From the NCBI RefSeq assembly GCF_020283565.1, contig NC_060063.1:39270635-39334634 (forward strand): a stretch of 64,000 bases of DNA. Direction: 5' to 3'. Every line of letters starts with the position of its first letter. Position 1 is the stretch's first letter. Below, piece by piece: positions 11,094-21,966 of this stretch. Source of the DNA: Trifolium pratense. Its lineage: Eukaryota > Streptophyta > Magnoliopsida > Fabales > Fabaceae. Under the pieces are notes generated by a model. It had not been told where the DNA came from and made no database searches. It saw only the letters and a list, made by a program, of their open reading frames with translations. A program made the position numbers and the translations under genes.

Positions 11094-11459
11094 ATGCCTT
11101 CTTCACGGAAAAACAAGAATAAACGAGTAAAGCAAGAGAGATTAGGAAGAATGAGAAGGTTTAGTTCACGCATCGCAGAGTTTCGAAGAAAGAAAGAAGA
11201 CGAAAAACGCGAAGAAGATGAGAAAAATAAAGAAGACAACAAGAAACCACAAGAAGCTGAGATTATAATCATCTCATCAGATTCTGAAGCTGAAGAGAAT
11301 GAAGATGATGCTGACTATGTTGAGTTCTTGGCTAGCTATGTTCCAGAAGAAGAACAAGAAGAAGAAGAAGAAGAGCAAAACCCAGATCCCATAGAAATTT
11401 CATCAGAGGATGCTGAGGAGAAATCTGAGATTTCTTCTGAGTATTATCCATCTGATTAG
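11094..11459 (+). CDS. Conserved antisense acidic ORF of SIRE copy A (121 aa)
   Basis: This ORF is on the strand opposite to gag, pol and the third ORF, between the third ORF and the 3' LTR. The first ATG is at 11094, six bases inside a longer open frame. The N-terminal 50 residues are rich in Lys and Arg. The rest is very acidic, with the landmark segments AEIIIISSDSEAEENEDDA, YVEFLASYVPEEEQ and NPDPIEISSEDAEEKSE. No known domain is recognised; IIIISSDSE resembles a SUMO-interaction-like acidic hydrophobic patch (inference). Copy B carries a counterpart of identical length with about 86% identity and no indels. TATAAAAA lies at 11071-11078, very close to the ATG, and AATAAA follows at 11518-11523. 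Function unknown. Confidence 0.7.
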   Translation: MPSSRKNKNKRVKQERLGRMRRFSSRIAEFRRKKEDEKREEDEKNKEDNKKPQEAEIIIISSDSEAEENEDDADYVEFLASYVPEEEQEEEEEEQNPDPIEISSEDAEEKSEISSEYYPSD

Positions 11460-11517
11460 GATTAGGTTGTCTTTTTCTTTTTCTTTTTACCAATGTACTC
11501 AACATGGTTAGATCATT

Positions 11518-11523
11518 AATAAA
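11518..11523 (+). terminator. Possible polyadenylation hexamer for the antisense ORF
   Basis: AATAAA lies 59 bases after the stop of the antisense ORF and is conserved at the matching place in copy B (44672-44677, minus strand). Plant poly(A) signals are loose, so this is only suggestive. Confidence 0.35.
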
Positions 11524-11709
11524 AATTTTCGTTGACAAGCATCTTGTGTTCTGATGTTCTTATTTATCAAAGAAAGTTAGCACGAACAAAAATATAACAA
11601 ACCACATAACTAAGTGAAAATCCAAAATAAGAAATTGTTTAGACAAAAAAAAAATATGAATAACAAGTTCAGAAGATAAAACAAAAACAAACATAAAGTG
11701 CAAAGAATC

Positions 11710-14373
11710 CTAAGGTTTCTTGAGAAAGGCTAAGAGCTGGTCAAATTTGTCATTCAGAGACCCCACGTTTGAAACAAGACCATCCACTTTGGATTCCAAA
11801 TTGAGGTGAGCTGTCCTTTGCCTTTCCAAACCTTCTTGTTGCTCCCTCAGAGCTTCTTGAAAGATCTGCAACTGATCAACAACCACAGGAGCTTGATCTT
11901 CAATCAAAGGTGCTTGTTCTTCAACCAAAGGTGCCTTGCCTTTATCAGATGATTCACCTTCCTCTGGATAATCGATCATCAGAACATCATCCTGATTCAG
12001 TACATCCAGTACATCCTCTTCTGGGGCATCCTCTTGATGTAGCTCATTTGCCAACTGGGCAACTCTAGCAGCAGCTTCTTCCAGACGTTCCTTCTCAACC
12101 CTGTGAGCTTCAAGACTCTGAAAGAGCTTGGAATCAATCCAGCAAACCTTGAAAGCAGATAAACGCTGTTCAGCAGCAGCAATGGCTTCAAGTTTGGCAC
12201 GCTCAAATTTCTCATGACTATAAGAAGTCAATCTCTTCAACTCAGCCCTTGCCAAACTGTCCTTCATAAAGCTTATCACATCCAGATCTCTCTTACCAAT
12301 AACAGCCTTAATGTCTTCACCTACAGCATCCAAAGCCTTGCAAATCTTGGCCTTAATTCTTGACACCTCTAAATCCACATCAGAGGGACAAACTAAGAAC
12401 CTGTCCTTTATCTTAGATAATCTAAGTAAGTCATCATGAAGCTGAGTGGATAGATTATCAAAAGGGTTAGATGAAGAGGGTGAGAGATTAGGAATGGTAG
12501 AGAAATTTGGTGATTCATTAGCAGGGTTGTTAATAATAACAACTTCTTCCTCTGAAGGCTTGGGAGCACAAGTGTGAATACGCTCAGGAGAAGCATGTTC
12601 AGCACTTGGTTTAGGATTGGGTTCAGGAGTTGATTCAGATGATGAGATGTCAGAGGTTGATTCAGGATAAATGTGTTCAGGGGATGGTTCAGGAGATTTG
12701 TGTGTAGAGGGTTGTTTTGTGGGAGAAGCTTGTTCAGTGATTGGAATATGTGATTCTGGTTCAGATGATGGAATGGTAGGTGTTTCTTTTTGTGATTGGG
12801 GTTGAGGTGAATTTGGTTTAGGAGGTGATGAAGATTTGTGGGTAAAGGTTTGATTATTGAGGGGGTCTGGGCTAAGATGTTTTTCTAATTCAGAAAGAGG
12901 GTTATCAGAGGTTGGAATAATTGTGGGTTCAGGAAGTATAGTCCTAAGAGGTTTTGTATAACCTATCCCAATTTCAGCTTCATTAAAAACAAACTTAGAA
13001 GACTTACCTTTAGGAACAGGAACTTGTCTTCTACGAAGTTTGGCAGCAATAGTCTCTTCATCAGATTCAGTCTCATCATCAGACTCAGTCTCATCTGATG
13101 AGCTATCCTCCTCAATAATGATTGGCTCTTTAGATGATGCTTCAGCAGCCTTGTTAGCAGCATCCTCATGTTTCTTCTTGGTTCTATGTTCAGCCATAGA
13201 TTGCTCAACCTTAACCTTCTTCTGAACAAGAAGATCTGGCTTAACTTGTTCATCCTGAGAATCAGCTTTCCTCTTTGGTTTCCTCTTAGGCTTATACATG
13301 TTTACTGGAGCCTTTGGGACCATACTCCTATCAACATTATAACCTTCATCCTTAAGAACTTTCAGATAATCTTGAATGATGTGTTCAGCATCCATTTCAG
13401 AGATTACTGGATATCCATCCACATATAGGCGATCTTCCAGACTAACTCTAAACTCTTGTTTAGGTTGAACCAGCTTGGTGTTGATTAAGTGCATCTTTGT
13501 TAAGAAGCTTGCATTCAGAACTTCTGGCGAGAGCTTCTGAGCCATAAGTTCTGGATAGAACTTCTTCAGATTCTGAACGATGTGACCTTGGAACAGAAGA
13601 TCAGAAAGCAATCTAGGATAAACAATGGTTGTTTTCCTCTGAGACTTGCTTTGGAAGATGGCTTCACAGATCCTCTCAAAGAAGTATTTACCCAGATTTA
13701 CTTTCCTTTCAGTCAGAAGAAAGTAAATCAGATGACGATGAGGCCACGAGATAGTATCAGTACCACCAACTCTTGGACTGATAGTTGACAGGATAATCTT
13801 GAATAAAACCCTGCACTCATCTGTCAGACCTTTAACCTTTCCCTTCAACTTCATATCAATGCACATCCTGTGCAGAAGTTCTTCTCTGAATCTTGTATCC
13901 TTTTCGAAATCATCCAGCACCAAACCAGAGTTGTCCAAACCCAACAACGCATTGAAGTGAATTGGAGAAAAAGTAAGATTGATACCACAGATGTTAGACC
14001 TAATCTGTGTACCAGTGAACTCCAAAAGACCCATCTCCTTCCTAGTTTTTCCTTTCAGACTAGGATTTCTTTCGATTGCGGCAAGTTCTTCTTGCTTAGC
14101 TTCAAACTTAGAGAAAACTCTTGCTTTCATCCAGAATTTCTTCAGCAAATCTGGGTAGATAGGACCATTAAGCATGACGAAGTACTTGTTCCATCCTTGA
14201 GCAGAGAAGTACGGCTTCACATCATACCCATTTTCTTTCAAACTGTCAAAGTCGACCATCTTCTCAGGTAGTAACATTAGTTGCGATTCTGGGAATTCCA
14301 TCTCATTCCCAACAATCTGAAGATGTCTGAACATGAATGGAGGGATCTTTGATGAAGACGAAGAACCAGCCAT
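11710..14373 (-). CDS. Third (env-position) ORF of SIRE copy A, 887 aa
   Basis: It sits downstream of pol in the same orientation. Residues 1 to about 340 form a conserved globular region (GWNKYFVMLNGPIYPDLLKK, RSNICGINLTFSPIHFNALL, SPRVGGTDTISW) that resembles the domain called putative plant transposon protein, widespread in plant retroelements. A basic stretch (KPKRKPKRKAD, a likely nuclear localisation signal) near 365 follows, then an acidic and a long Pro/Ser-rich segment (about 500-640). The C-terminal 230 residues look coiled-coil and end NDKFDQLLAFLKKP. In SIRE1 an ORF here is called env-like, but I see no signal peptide and no transmembrane segment. Start chosen at the ATG giving MAGSSSSSK, matching MAGASSSSS in copy B. 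Confidence 0.85.
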   Translation of the reverse strand: MAGSSSSSKIPPFMFRHLQIVGNEMEFPESQLMLLPEKMVDFDSLKENGYDVKPYFSAQGWNKYFVMLNGPIYPDLLKKFWMKARVFSKFEAKQEELAAIERNPSLKGKTRKEMGLLEFTGTQIRSNICGINLTFSPIHFNALLGLDNSGLVLDDFEKDTRFREELLHRMCIDMKLKGKVKGLTDECRVLFKIILSTISPRVGGTDTISWPHRHLIYFLLTERKVNLGKYFFERICEAIFQSKSQRKTTIVYPRLLSDLLFQGHIVQNLKKFYPELMAQKLSPEVLNASFLTKMHLINTKLVQPKQEFRVSLEDRLYVDGYPVISEMDAEHIIQDYLKVLKDEGYNVDRSMVPKAPVNMYKPKRKPKRKADSQDEQVKPDLLVQKKVKVEQSMAEHRTKKKHEDAANKAAEASSKEPIIIEEDSSSDETESDDETESDEETIAAKLRRRQVPVPKGKSSKFVFNEAEIGIGYTKPLRTILPEPTIIPTSDNPLSELEKHLSPDPLNNQTFTHKSSSPPKPNSPQPQSQKETPTIPSSEPESHIPITEQASPTKQPSTHKSPEPSPEHIYPESTSDISSSESTPEPNPKPSAEHASPERIHTCAPKPSEEEVVIINNPANESPNFSTIPNLSPSSSNPFDNLSTQLHDDLLRLSKIKDRFLVCPSDVDLEVSRIKAKICKALDAVGEDIKAVIGKRDLDVISFMKDSLARAELKRLTSYSHEKFERAKLEAIAAAEQRLSAFKVCWIDSKLFQSLEAHRVEKERLEEAAARVAQLANELHQEDAPEEDVLDVLNQDDVLMIDYPEEGESSDKGKAPLVEEQAPLIEDQAPVVVDQLQIFQEALREQQEGLERQRTAHLNLESKVDGLVSNVGSLNDKFDQLLAFLKKP

Positions 14374-14821
14374 GATGAAGTTTAGGTAAGGGTAGGAACT
14401 AATGAGAGAGAAAGAAATTTTTGTTGAAGGTTTAGAGAGAAAAGAAAGTGTAGGTTGTGAGAGTGAGAAGTGTGCAAGTGTATTGTGTAAGTTTTATTTA
14501 AATGCACACAGTTAACACGAAAATAGCAAATTTGGGAAGTTACGCTAATTGACAGAAAGTTGAATACCAAAAATCATCATTAACCACCCACTACCTGACA
14601 CACGTAGACCACGTGCAGAAATTTACTCGGTAACTGCTATTTTAATGGACAACTGTTCAGCAGTGAATACTAAACGTTTCCCACTTAAAATAGTTCAGAG
14701 CCTCTGAAATATTTAAAATTCTCTATCAGAGTTAAGTACTTCAGAGCTTGTGTTTCAGATGTTCTGAGACATAAGTTCTGATATACATAACCTCTTACAC
14801 TTTAATTGCCAAAAAAAATTT
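14374..14821 (-). promoter_or_regulatory. Conserved pol-ORF3 spacer of SIRE copy A
   Basis: These 448 non-coding bases are about 95% like the matching spacer in copy B even though the ORF after it has diverged. It contains CACGTG at 14610-14615 and a second ACGT core at 14602-14605, read on the minus strand as a G-box-like pair, then a CT-rich leader just before the ORF. A promoter or splice region for the third ORF is an inference. Confidence 0.4.
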
Positions 14822-17800
14822 TCATTCAGAGATTGAAAACATGTTCAGATGTTTCTTTATAAAATCAAATCTTTCAACAGGTAAGGCTTTAGTAAATATG
14901 TCAGCCCATTGATTTTCAGTATCAACAAACTTAATATCTATAATGCCTCTCTGAACATAATCTCTGATAAAATGGTGTTTGATTTCAATATGTTTGGCTC
15001 TAGAGTGTAGGATAGGATTTTTAGATAAATGAATGGCTGCAGTATTATCACAATATAAAGGAATATTGTTACTGCTTACCTGATAATCTTCTAACTGATA
15101 TTTTAACCAGAGTAGTTGTGTGCAACACTTAGCTGCTGAAATGTATTCTGCTTCTGCTGTAGACAAAGCTATAGTAGTTTGTCTTTTACTAGCCCAGGAG
15201 ATAAGGTTTTCACCAACAAATTGACAATTGCCACTTGTGGATTTTCTTTCAATTTTATCTCCAGCATAGTCAGCATCACAGAATCCATTTAGCACATAAT
15301 CATTGGATTTCTTATAGAGAAGTCCAAGATTGGTTGTTCCTTTCAGATACCTAAAGATTCTCTTTACAGCTGTAAGATGAGACTCTCTGGGATCTGACTG
15401 GAATCTTGCACATAAGCAAACACTGAATAAAATATCTGGTCTAGAGGCTGTCAGATAGAGTAAGGAACCAATCATACCTCTGTAGACCTTTTGATCTACT
15501 TTTCCTTCATCATCTGACTTGCTCATGTTGGTAGTTGAATGCATAGGAGTGTTCATTATCTTGCAGTCATCTAGGTTGAATTTCTTCAGAAGTTCTTTGG
15601 TGTATTTTGATTGATGAACATAAGTTCCTTCCTTCTTCTGATTGATTTGAATTCCAAGAAAGAATTTCAATTCTCCCATCATGCTCATTTCAAATTCATC
15701 CTGCATTATCTTAGAAAAATTCTTGCACAAGGAAGCATTAGTTGAACCAAAGATAATATCATCAACATAAATTTGAATGATTAAAATGTCTTCTTTGGTT
15801 GTTTTTCTAAAGAGTGTGCAGTCAACCTTTCCTTTCTCAAAACCCTTTTCAAGAAGGAAATTACTGAGTCTATCATACCAAGCTCTTGGAGCTTGTTTCA
15901 GACCATACAGTGATTTCTTCAATTTAAAAACATGTTCTGGGTTTGAGACATCTTCAAAACCAGGAGGTTGCTTAACATACACTTCTTCAGAGATAAAACC
16001 ATTTAAGAAGGCACTCTTAACATCCATTTGATACAAAGTTATTCCATGATTAACAGCATAAGATAGAAGTAACCTGATTGCTTCAAGTCTAGCAACTGGT
16101 GCAAAGGTTTCAGTATAGTCAATCCCCTCTTGTTGACTATAACCTTGTGCAACCAATCTAGCCTTGTTTCTTACCACTTCACCTTGTTCATTCAGCTTGT
16201 TTCTGAATACCCATTTTGTTCCAATAATGTTCTTGTGTGAAGGTTTGGGCACTAGAGTCCATACATCATTCCTTTGAAATTGATTCAGCTCTTCTTGCAT
16301 TGCTACAATCCAAGCATCATCTTTCAGAGCTTCATCAATCTTTGAAGGTTCCATCATTGAGATAAGACCAACTAAAGATTCCTCATTTCTTAGTTGAGAT
16401 CTTGTCTTCCTTGGACTATCCTTGTTGCCTAAAATCAGTTCCTCTGGATGTGATAATTTGTATTTGAAGGTATTTCTTGGGGGCTCATCATCTTCAGACT
16501 CATTAACATCAGGTTCAGCAGTTGCTTCAGTTCTTTGTAGTTCAGAGTCTGTAGGAACTGTTATGTTCAGAGGTTCTTCAGAGAATGGATGTTCTGAGTA
16601 GTTTGGAATATCTGAATATTGATCCTCTGATACCTGAAATCTAGACAAACCTTCCACAAGCTCTGACACTTGGTCAGGCTCTTTGTCATCAAATTTGACA
16701 TGCATAGTTTCTTCCACAGTATGTGTTTCAGAAATATACAGTCTGTATGCTTTTGAGCGTTCAGAGTATCCTATAAAAATACCCTTATAACCTCTAGCAT
16801 CAAATTTCTTTAGATGGACTTTGTTATTTAAGATGTAACACGTACATCCAAACTGATGAAAATAAGAAATATCAGGTTTTCTTCCTTTGAACAATTCATA
16901 AGCAGTTTTGTTCAACTTAGATCTGATATAGATTCTATTTTGAACATAACATGCTGTGTTTACAGCTTCTGCCCATAAAAACTTTGCTACATTTGTTTCA
17001 TGCATCATGGTTCTGGCCATTTCTTGCAGAGTTCTATTCTTCCTTTCTACAACCCCATTTTGTTGAGGAGTTCTAGGAGAAGAGAATTCATGCAGAATGC
17101 CATATTTTTCACAAAAGTTTTCAAAAGGTTCATTTTCAAATTCTCCACCATGATCACTTCTAACTTTTAAAATAGTGTAGCCTTTTTCATTTTGAATTTG
17201 TTTGCAGAAGATGCTAAACTCATCATAAGCTTCATCTTTTGTTCTTAGGAATTTTACCCAAGTCCATCTACTGTAGTCATCAACAATCACTAATCCATAC
17301 TTCTTTCCATTGATAGAGGCAGTGTGAACTGGCCCAAAAAGATCAATGTGAAGAAGTTCCAATGGTCTTGAGGTAGAGACAATGTTCTTAAGTTTAAAAG
17401 AAGATTTTGTAATTTTTCCTTTTTGACATGAACCACAAAGTGTGTTTGAGTGATATTTGATTTTAGGTAAACCTCTGACAAGGTCAAGCTTGCTAAGCTT
17501 AGAGATTAACCTCCAGTTAGCATGGCCTAACCTCTTATGCCAGATCCATTTTTCTTCACTCAAGGTCAAAAGACACATCACTTTTTGTTCATTCAAATCA
17601 GAAAGATTAATTTTATAAACATTGTTCTTTCTCAGACCTTTGAATATAATGGAGTTATCAGATTGTTTAGACACAGTACATGATTCCTTATTAAAGACAA
17701 CTACATAACCATTGTCGCAAAATTGACTTATGCTCAATAAGTTATGTTTGAGTCCATCTACTAACCAAACATCATTAATAGATAGGGAAGAATTACCTAC

Positions 17801-17980
17801 TGTACCTGTACCTATTATCTTTCCTTTTTGATTACCTCCAAAGCCAACAGATCCTCCTTCTTTCATAGTCAGCTTGGAAAATAGTTGTTTGTCACCAGTC
17901 ATATGCCTTGAACATCCACTATCCAGATACCATGAGTGTTTCATGATACTTCTTTGAGTGGCAGGCTGTATGAGAAACAA
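14822..17980 (-). CDS. pol: SIRE copy A pol: protease, integrase, reverse transcriptase, RNase H
   Basis: It has 1052 codons counted from a TTG at 17980; the first AUG in frame is 12 codons further in, so no AUG stands at the gag junction. Domains in order: protease DSG (about residue 20), GAG-pre-integrase H-H-C-C zinc region (about 145-190, HKRLGHANW to CGSCQKGK), integrase core ([38 protein letters not shown]), Copia reverse transcriptase ([20 protein letters not shown], catalytic YVDDIIFGS near 737), and RNase H ([15 protein letters not shown] near 975, terminal WADIFTKAL). The frame is -1 relative to gag. Open throughout, with all catalytic motifs visible. Confidence 0.95.
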   Translation of the reverse strand: MFLIQPATQRSIMKHSWYLDSGCSRHMTGDKQLFSKLTMKEGGSVGFGGNQKGKIIGTGTVGNSSLSINDVWLVDGLKHNLLSISQFCDNGYVVVFNKESCTVSKQSDNSIIFKGLRKNNVYKINLSDLNEQKVMCLLTLSEEKWIWHKRLGHANWRLISKLSKLDLVRGLPKIKYHSNTLCGSCQKGKITKSSFKLKNIVSTSRPLELLHIDLFGPVHTASINGKKYGLVIVDDYSRWTWVKFLRTKDEAYDEFSIFCKQIQNEKGYTILKVRSDHGGEFENEPFENFCEKYGILHEFSSPRTPQQNGVVERKNRTLQEMARTMMHETNVAKFLWAEAVNTACYVQNRIYIRSKLNKTAYELFKGRKPDISYFHQFGCTCYILNNKVHLKKFDARGYKGIFIGYSERSKAYRLYISETHTVEETMHVKFDDKEPDQVSELVEGLSRFQVSEDQYSDIPNYSEHPFSEEPLNITVPTDSELQRTEATAEPDVNESEDDEPPRNTFKYKLSHPEELILGNKDSPRKTRSQLRNEESLVGLISMMEPSKIDEALKDDAWIVAMQEELNQFQRNDVWTLVPKPSHKNIIGTKWVFRNKLNEQGEVVRNKARLVAQGYSQQEGIDYTETFAPVARLEAIRLLLSYAVNHGITLYQMDVKSAFLNGFISEEVYVKQPPGFEDVSNPEHVFKLKKSLYGLKQAPRAWYDRLSNFLLEKGFEKGKVDCTLFRKTTKEDILIIQIYVDDIIFGSTNASLCKNFSKIMQDEFEMSMMGELKFFLGIQINQKKEGTYVHQSKYTKELLKKFNLDDCKIMNTPMHSTTNMSKSDDEGKVDQKVYRGMIGSLLYLTASRPDILFSVCLCARFQSDPRESHLTAVKRIFRYLKGTTNLGLLYKKSNDYVLNGFCDADYAGDKIERKSTSGNCQFVGENLISWASKRQTTIALSTAEAEYISAAKCCTQLLWLKYQLEDYQVSSNNIPLYCDNTAAIHLSKNPILHSRAKHIEIKHHFIRDYVQRGIIDIKFVDTENQWADIFTKALPVERFDFIKKHLNMFSISE

Positions 17981-17982
17981 CT

Positions 17983-20370
17983 TTAATCATTGCGATAGAA
18001 CTCTTCATCAAGGTTAATGATAAAGTCATCCCAGTATTCTTCCTCTTCATTCATCAAGTTCTGATTGTTAACTAGAGAACTTGTCAGCCATTTGTCTAGG
18101 ACATAAGCCCTTCTTCCTTTGCATAAGACTTGTTTCCACACTCTAGGTAGGACATATCCTTTCCTAGTTGGTAAATCTGAATGATACATTATTTCAGCTT
18201 TTGGTACCCATCTTCTGGGTCCACGCTTGTTAGTCCATACATGCTTACTATGTTGTCTAGTGTTAGAGAAAAATCTTGGTTTAGAATAATGACCTTTTTG
18301 AAACCTTTTCTTTTGAAATCTGTTATTATTCCAGGATTTGGATTGTTTATGATTCCAGGGTTTGTATTTATCACCAATCCCATGTTCTGATTGATTATAT
18401 CTACTGACTCTAGAATCATAAATAATCTGAGTCCTGTACTCCATCTGAGATTTAGAATTTTTTCTTTTAAAAACTTCTGATCTTTTAGATTGACTAGCTT
18501 CAGGTACTGAAGTTCCTTTGGATCCAGAATTTGAAGTCTCAGATGTTGAAGCTTTCAGAACTTCTGAACTGATGTTCTCAGGTTCTGAACAACTTCTATC
18601 TTCTGAACTTCTTTCTCCAGATCCTGAGGAACTGGGTTCCTCTGAGCTGTCAGCTTCTAAAACACTCAGATCATCTTTGTCATTTTCAACACTACCAGGA
18701 TTCTTTCCCTCTTCACTTTGTGGAACAACATAATAAACCCAAGATTTTCCAACCTTTTTGGCAGAGGTCTTTAGCTTTGAATATGTTTTACCATATTCAT
18801 AGCCAAGTCCTTCTCCTCTATGTCTCAAAACATTATATATTCTATTAGCAGCTTTGCTCTTCCCAAGGTTGAGATGCACAAACTGTTGAAGAGCTATTTC
18901 CTGCTCATCAATAGGTTTGTGACAAACAGCACAACCCTTTTCAAAGTCATTTACTCTATTCAGAGTTTCTTGATATAGACCTTGAAAATGTTCTGCTTGT
19001 TCAGTCAGAGTGTTAAGTTTTTCTTGTAAAACTTTTTGTTTGCTTAACACTCTGAGATGTTTCTCAATGACCTTGTTAAGTGCAGTTATAAGTTGAGATT
19101 TAGAACAGTCTGAAAATACCTCATCTGTTACTTCTGAATCTGATTCTGATTCTGATTCATCCTCTGAGTCAGCTGAAGCCATCAGGGCTAGATTTGCCTC
19201 TTCTTCTTCTTCAACTTCTTCCTCAGATGATAGCTCTTCAAAAGTAGCCATCAGACTCTTTTTCAATTTGCTCTTGAATTGTTGCTTCTTTGAGCTGTAT
19301 CTTTTGCTTTTGTCTTTAGCAGACATTTCTGGACAATCAGCAATAAAGTGTCCTGGCTTCTTACAGTTGAAGCAGTTCTTCTGATCATCCTTTTTGCTGA
19401 CAAAATTTCTGGAGCTGTTACCTCTGAAATTTCTTTTGTTAAATCTGTTCCATTGCTGAAACTTGGTGAATAAAGCAAACTCATCTTCACCCATTTCCTC
19501 CTCTTGACCATCTGCAGAAGATTCCTCCTCAATGTCAAGAAGCTGAGTCTTAAGAGCTTTAGAAGGAGTCCTAGTTGACTGTAAAGCTACAGACTTGGAC
19601 TTCTTCTTAGCTTCTGAGTCAGCGTTCAGAACCATCTCATGGCTTCTGAGATTGCTTATCAGAGCCTCAAGACTCAGAGTCTTGAGATTTTGAGCTTCCT
19701 CTATTACAGTGACCTTAGGTCTCCAAGCAATAGGAAGACTTCTCAGAATCTTCTGAACATGGTCATATGTGGAATAACTTCTCTTAAGAGCTTTAAGACC
19801 AGATACAAGGATTTGAAACCTTGTAAACATAGTCTCAATGTTTTCATCTTGTTGCATAGTGAATAGTTCATATTGCCTTATCAAGAGACTAGCCTTAGCC
19901 TCTTGAACCTTTTCATTACCATCATAGGTAGCACACATAGAGTCAAAGATAGATTTAGCAGTAGACTTGTTCTCTATTCTGACATAATCCTCATGTCTAA
20001 TAGCACCAACAACAATGTCCTTTACTCTATGATGCTTAGTGTAGGTTTTTAAGTTAGCTGGTGTGAGTAACTTTCTATGCTCAATGGACAATCTTCCATG
20101 TTCATTTAAGTTTTCAAAAGTTACTCCCAGCTCAACCAAATCCCACAACTCATGATCAATAGCAGTAATATTGCTATACAGTATTTCCTTCCACCACTCA
20201 AATAATGATGCATCACCATTGAATATAGGGGCTTTTCTATTGCCACTATGTTCATGTGATTCATTACTTAAGTAGTCAAAACCAAAGGCATTTCTTGGAC
20301 CACCACCAGCACCACTGGCCTCACCGGCTTCACCGGTAGTTCTAGTACTACTATCATCTCCTCCAGACAT
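17983..20370 (-). CDS. gag: SIRE copy A gag, 795 aa
   Basis: This is the capsid-nucleocapsid protein of the retrotransposon particle. The start [10 protein letters not shown] lies 56 bases after the PBS. Residues about 45-260 form the UBN2/Copia gag-like region ([18 protein letters not shown] onward). One zinc knuckle CX2CX4HX4C ([14 protein letters not shown]) lies near 331. A very acidic segment (about 375-425) and a coiled-coil stretch to about 490 follow, then [12 protein letters not shown] and a basic, Ser-rich tail. The tail around residues 575-710 differs strongly from copy B although both flanks are nearly identical. The stop overlaps by a few bases the opening of the pol frame. Confidence 0.93.
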   Translation of the reverse strand: MSGGDDSSTRTTGEAGEASGAGGGPRNAFGFDYLSNESHEHSGNRKAPIFNGDASLFEWWKEILYSNITAIDHELWDLVELGVTFENLNEHGRLSIEHRKLLTPANLKTYTKHHRVKDIVVGAIRHEDYVRIENKSTAKSIFDSMCATYDGNEKVQEAKASLLIRQYELFTMQQDENIETMFTRFQILVSGLKALKRSYSTYDHVQKILRSLPIAWRPKVTVIEEAQNLKTLSLEALISNLRSHEMVLNADSEAKKKSKSVALQSTRTPSKALKTQLLDIEEESSADGQEEEMGEDEFALFTKFQQWNRFNKRNFRGNSSRNFVSKKDDQKNCFNCKKPGHFIADCPEMSAKDKSKRYSSKKQQFKSKLKKSLMATFEELSSEEEVEEEEEANLALMASADSEDESESESDSEVTDEVFSDCSKSQLITALNKVIEKHLRVLSKQKVLQEKLNTLTEQAEHFQGLYQETLNRVNDFEKGCAVCHKPIDEQEIALQQFVHLNLGKSKAANRIYNVLRHRGEGLGYEYGKTYSKLKTSAKKVGKSWVYYVVPQSEEGKNPGSVENDKDDLSVLEADSSEEPSSSGSGERSSEDRSCSEPENISSEVLKASTSETSNSGSKGTSVPEASQSKRSEVFKRKNSKSQMEYRTQIIYDSRVSRYNQSEHGIGDKYKPWNHKQSKSWNNNRFQKKRFQKGHYSKPRFFSNTRQHSKHVWTNKRGPRRWVPKAEIMYHSDLPTRKGYVLPRVWKQVLCKGRRAYVLDKWLTSSLVNNQNLMNEEEEYWDDFIINLDEEFYRND

Positions 20371-20425
20371 AGTGTTCTCACAAGATCTTTACTGTCTCAC
20401 TGTTAGGTGAAAGTAACAGACCAGT

Positions 20426-20437
20426 GCTCTGATACCA
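20426..20437 (-). promoter_or_regulatory. Primer-binding site of SIRE copy A (initiator Met tRNA)
   Basis: Read on the minus strand it is TGGTATCAGAGC, the standard plant match to the 3' end of initiator methionine tRNA. It lies two bases inside the 5' LTR end. Confidence 0.92.
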
Positions 20438-20439
20438 AT

Positions 20440-21569
20440 TGAAGGTGTGAAAACACAAGAAGGGGGGGGGGGGGTTGAATTGTGTTTTAGTCAAGTTTAA
20501 AACTTTTTCAAGTTCTTAACTTAACTACAACAGCAGCGGATAAATAACACAATAAAACAAGTTAAGAGAGAGAGAGATCACACAGGCAATTTATACTGGT
20601 TCCTCTCACAAAACGAGAGTAGTCCAGTCCCCTTGCACTTCCAAGGGATTTCACTATAATCACACAAGATTACACCTGCTCAAGCACACAAGCAAGAGAC
20701 TTCTCAACAATGCTCAAGCACACAAGCAAGAGACTTCACAACAATGCTCAAGCACACAAGCTTAAGACTTCACACTTAAGCACACAAGCTTAAGTTTCCT
20801 CAAGTAATAGTAAAGTATAAGGAAATATACAAATGCTCTTAGATGAACCTAAAGAGAGCAAATACAAAGAATACAGAGTATTTGACTAAAGTGCAAAAAC
20901 ACTTGATAAGAGGTTCAGAGCTTGTGTACACAGAATTCAGAGTTTGTTCAGCGCACGTTCAATCCTTGATAATTCTCGTTAATAATGCAGCTGATCCTTC
21001 TAGTATATATACCACCAGAAAAGAGTCGTTGCAAAAAGAGCCGTTGGAGTTGATGATCTTTTGTCTTCAAGCAGTCTGTCTTGATGCAGTTTGTTTGTAT
21101 CTAAACTGAGTAAGAGTTTCAGATACTTTGACTACTGCAGAGTGGACTTTCCTTATTCAGCTAACAAGTCTGAAGACCCACGTTCTCAAGTTAGGACAGA
21201 CAAAACGAGAGTAGCTTGAACTGATCAGGCTTGAAAGGTCCTTTTCTTCATTGGTAGAAGAGTTGACTTGCAAAGGGAATCTTTACAGCTTTCAAAGAGA
21301 TCTTCAGAGGTTGATGAAGCTTTAGTCACTCAAGAAGTTCTGAAGACTTCATCATCCGAAGGTTGTAACTTCTGAAGTCCAACATCTTCTGAGCGCTTGT
21401 GAACTTCTGAATTCACATCCTCTGAGCTTCACTCAGAGCTTATCTGATGCTTATATCTGCGCACTTAAAATAAATTTTTAGTCCTTCCAATTGTTTATTA
21501 ATACTTTGTTATCATCAAAACCTTTATAGATTTAGGGGCAAACATTTTTAAATCAATTTTGTTCCAACA
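20440..21569 (-). repeat. 5' LTR of SIRE copy A
   Basis: It is 1130 bp. Against the 3' LTR I count three substitutions (in the repeat cluster, in a GAATTC/GAATTT site and near the outer end) and six extra G in the homopolymer next to the internal boundary. Confidence 0.95.
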
Positions 21570-21574
21570 TGTTT

Positions 21575-21924
21575 AGCCCCATCTTCACAAGGCGCATAAA
21601 CATTAGCCACAAAAAACTCTTCTCCTGACTTAGTGAAACGACCATGACACCACAACATTGCTCACGGCTCTCCGACGACCAAACCTCCACCTCAGATGAA
21701 TCCCATAACGTTAGAAGCCCTCCCGATGCCCCAACCGAAGGTCGATAAGAAAACCTGTGAGAAGAGTTACCCCAAAGATTCGAACATAGAAAAGCATCAC
21801 ATCTTTGTAACTTTGTCTCCTGGAGACAAAGAATAAAAGGTTTCATATCCCCCCCCAACTTGCACACTTCCTTTCTCTTCTCCAACCCACCTAACCCTCT
21901 AATATTCCAAGAAACAATCTTCAT
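21575..21924 (-). pseudogene. LINE ORF2 N-terminal part (AP endonuclease)
   Basis: Starting at the ATG at 21924, it reads MKIVSWNIRGLGG, the standard opening of the L1-like apurinic endonuclease, then FILCLQETKLQR (catalytic Glu region). After REQCC the endonuclease-like sequence continues in another frame (FFVANVYAPCEDGAK), so a frameshift is present before the SIRE insertion point at 21574. The start is 42 bases after the ORF1 stop, typical of plant L1 elements. Confidence 0.85.
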
Positions 21925-21966
21925 TCACAACACAATTCCCCACACACACAACATACAACCTTCAAA

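Larger units (their letters stand above)
9380..21569 (-). mobile_element. SIRE-type Ty1/Copia retrotransposon, copy A (12,190 bp)
   Basis: This is a complete element in minus orientation with LTRs at 9380-10503 and 20440-21569 and a 5-bp duplication TGTTT at 9375-9379 and 21570-21574. In element orientation the order is 5' LTR, PBS, gag, pol, spacer, third ORF, antisense small ORF, polypurine tracts, 3' LTR. Pol with [14 protein letters not shown], the long gag and the extra ORF after pol fit the SIRE/Maximus lineage. All sense ORFs are open, so this may be an intact copy. It lies inside LINE ORF2. Three substitutions and a G-run (7 versus 13) separate the two LTRs. Confidence 0.95.

Noticed and set aside
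11710..14373. Reading the third ORF as a true retroviral envelope gene
   Set aside because: No signal peptide, furin-like site or transmembrane helix is visible; position alone does not make it an envelope.
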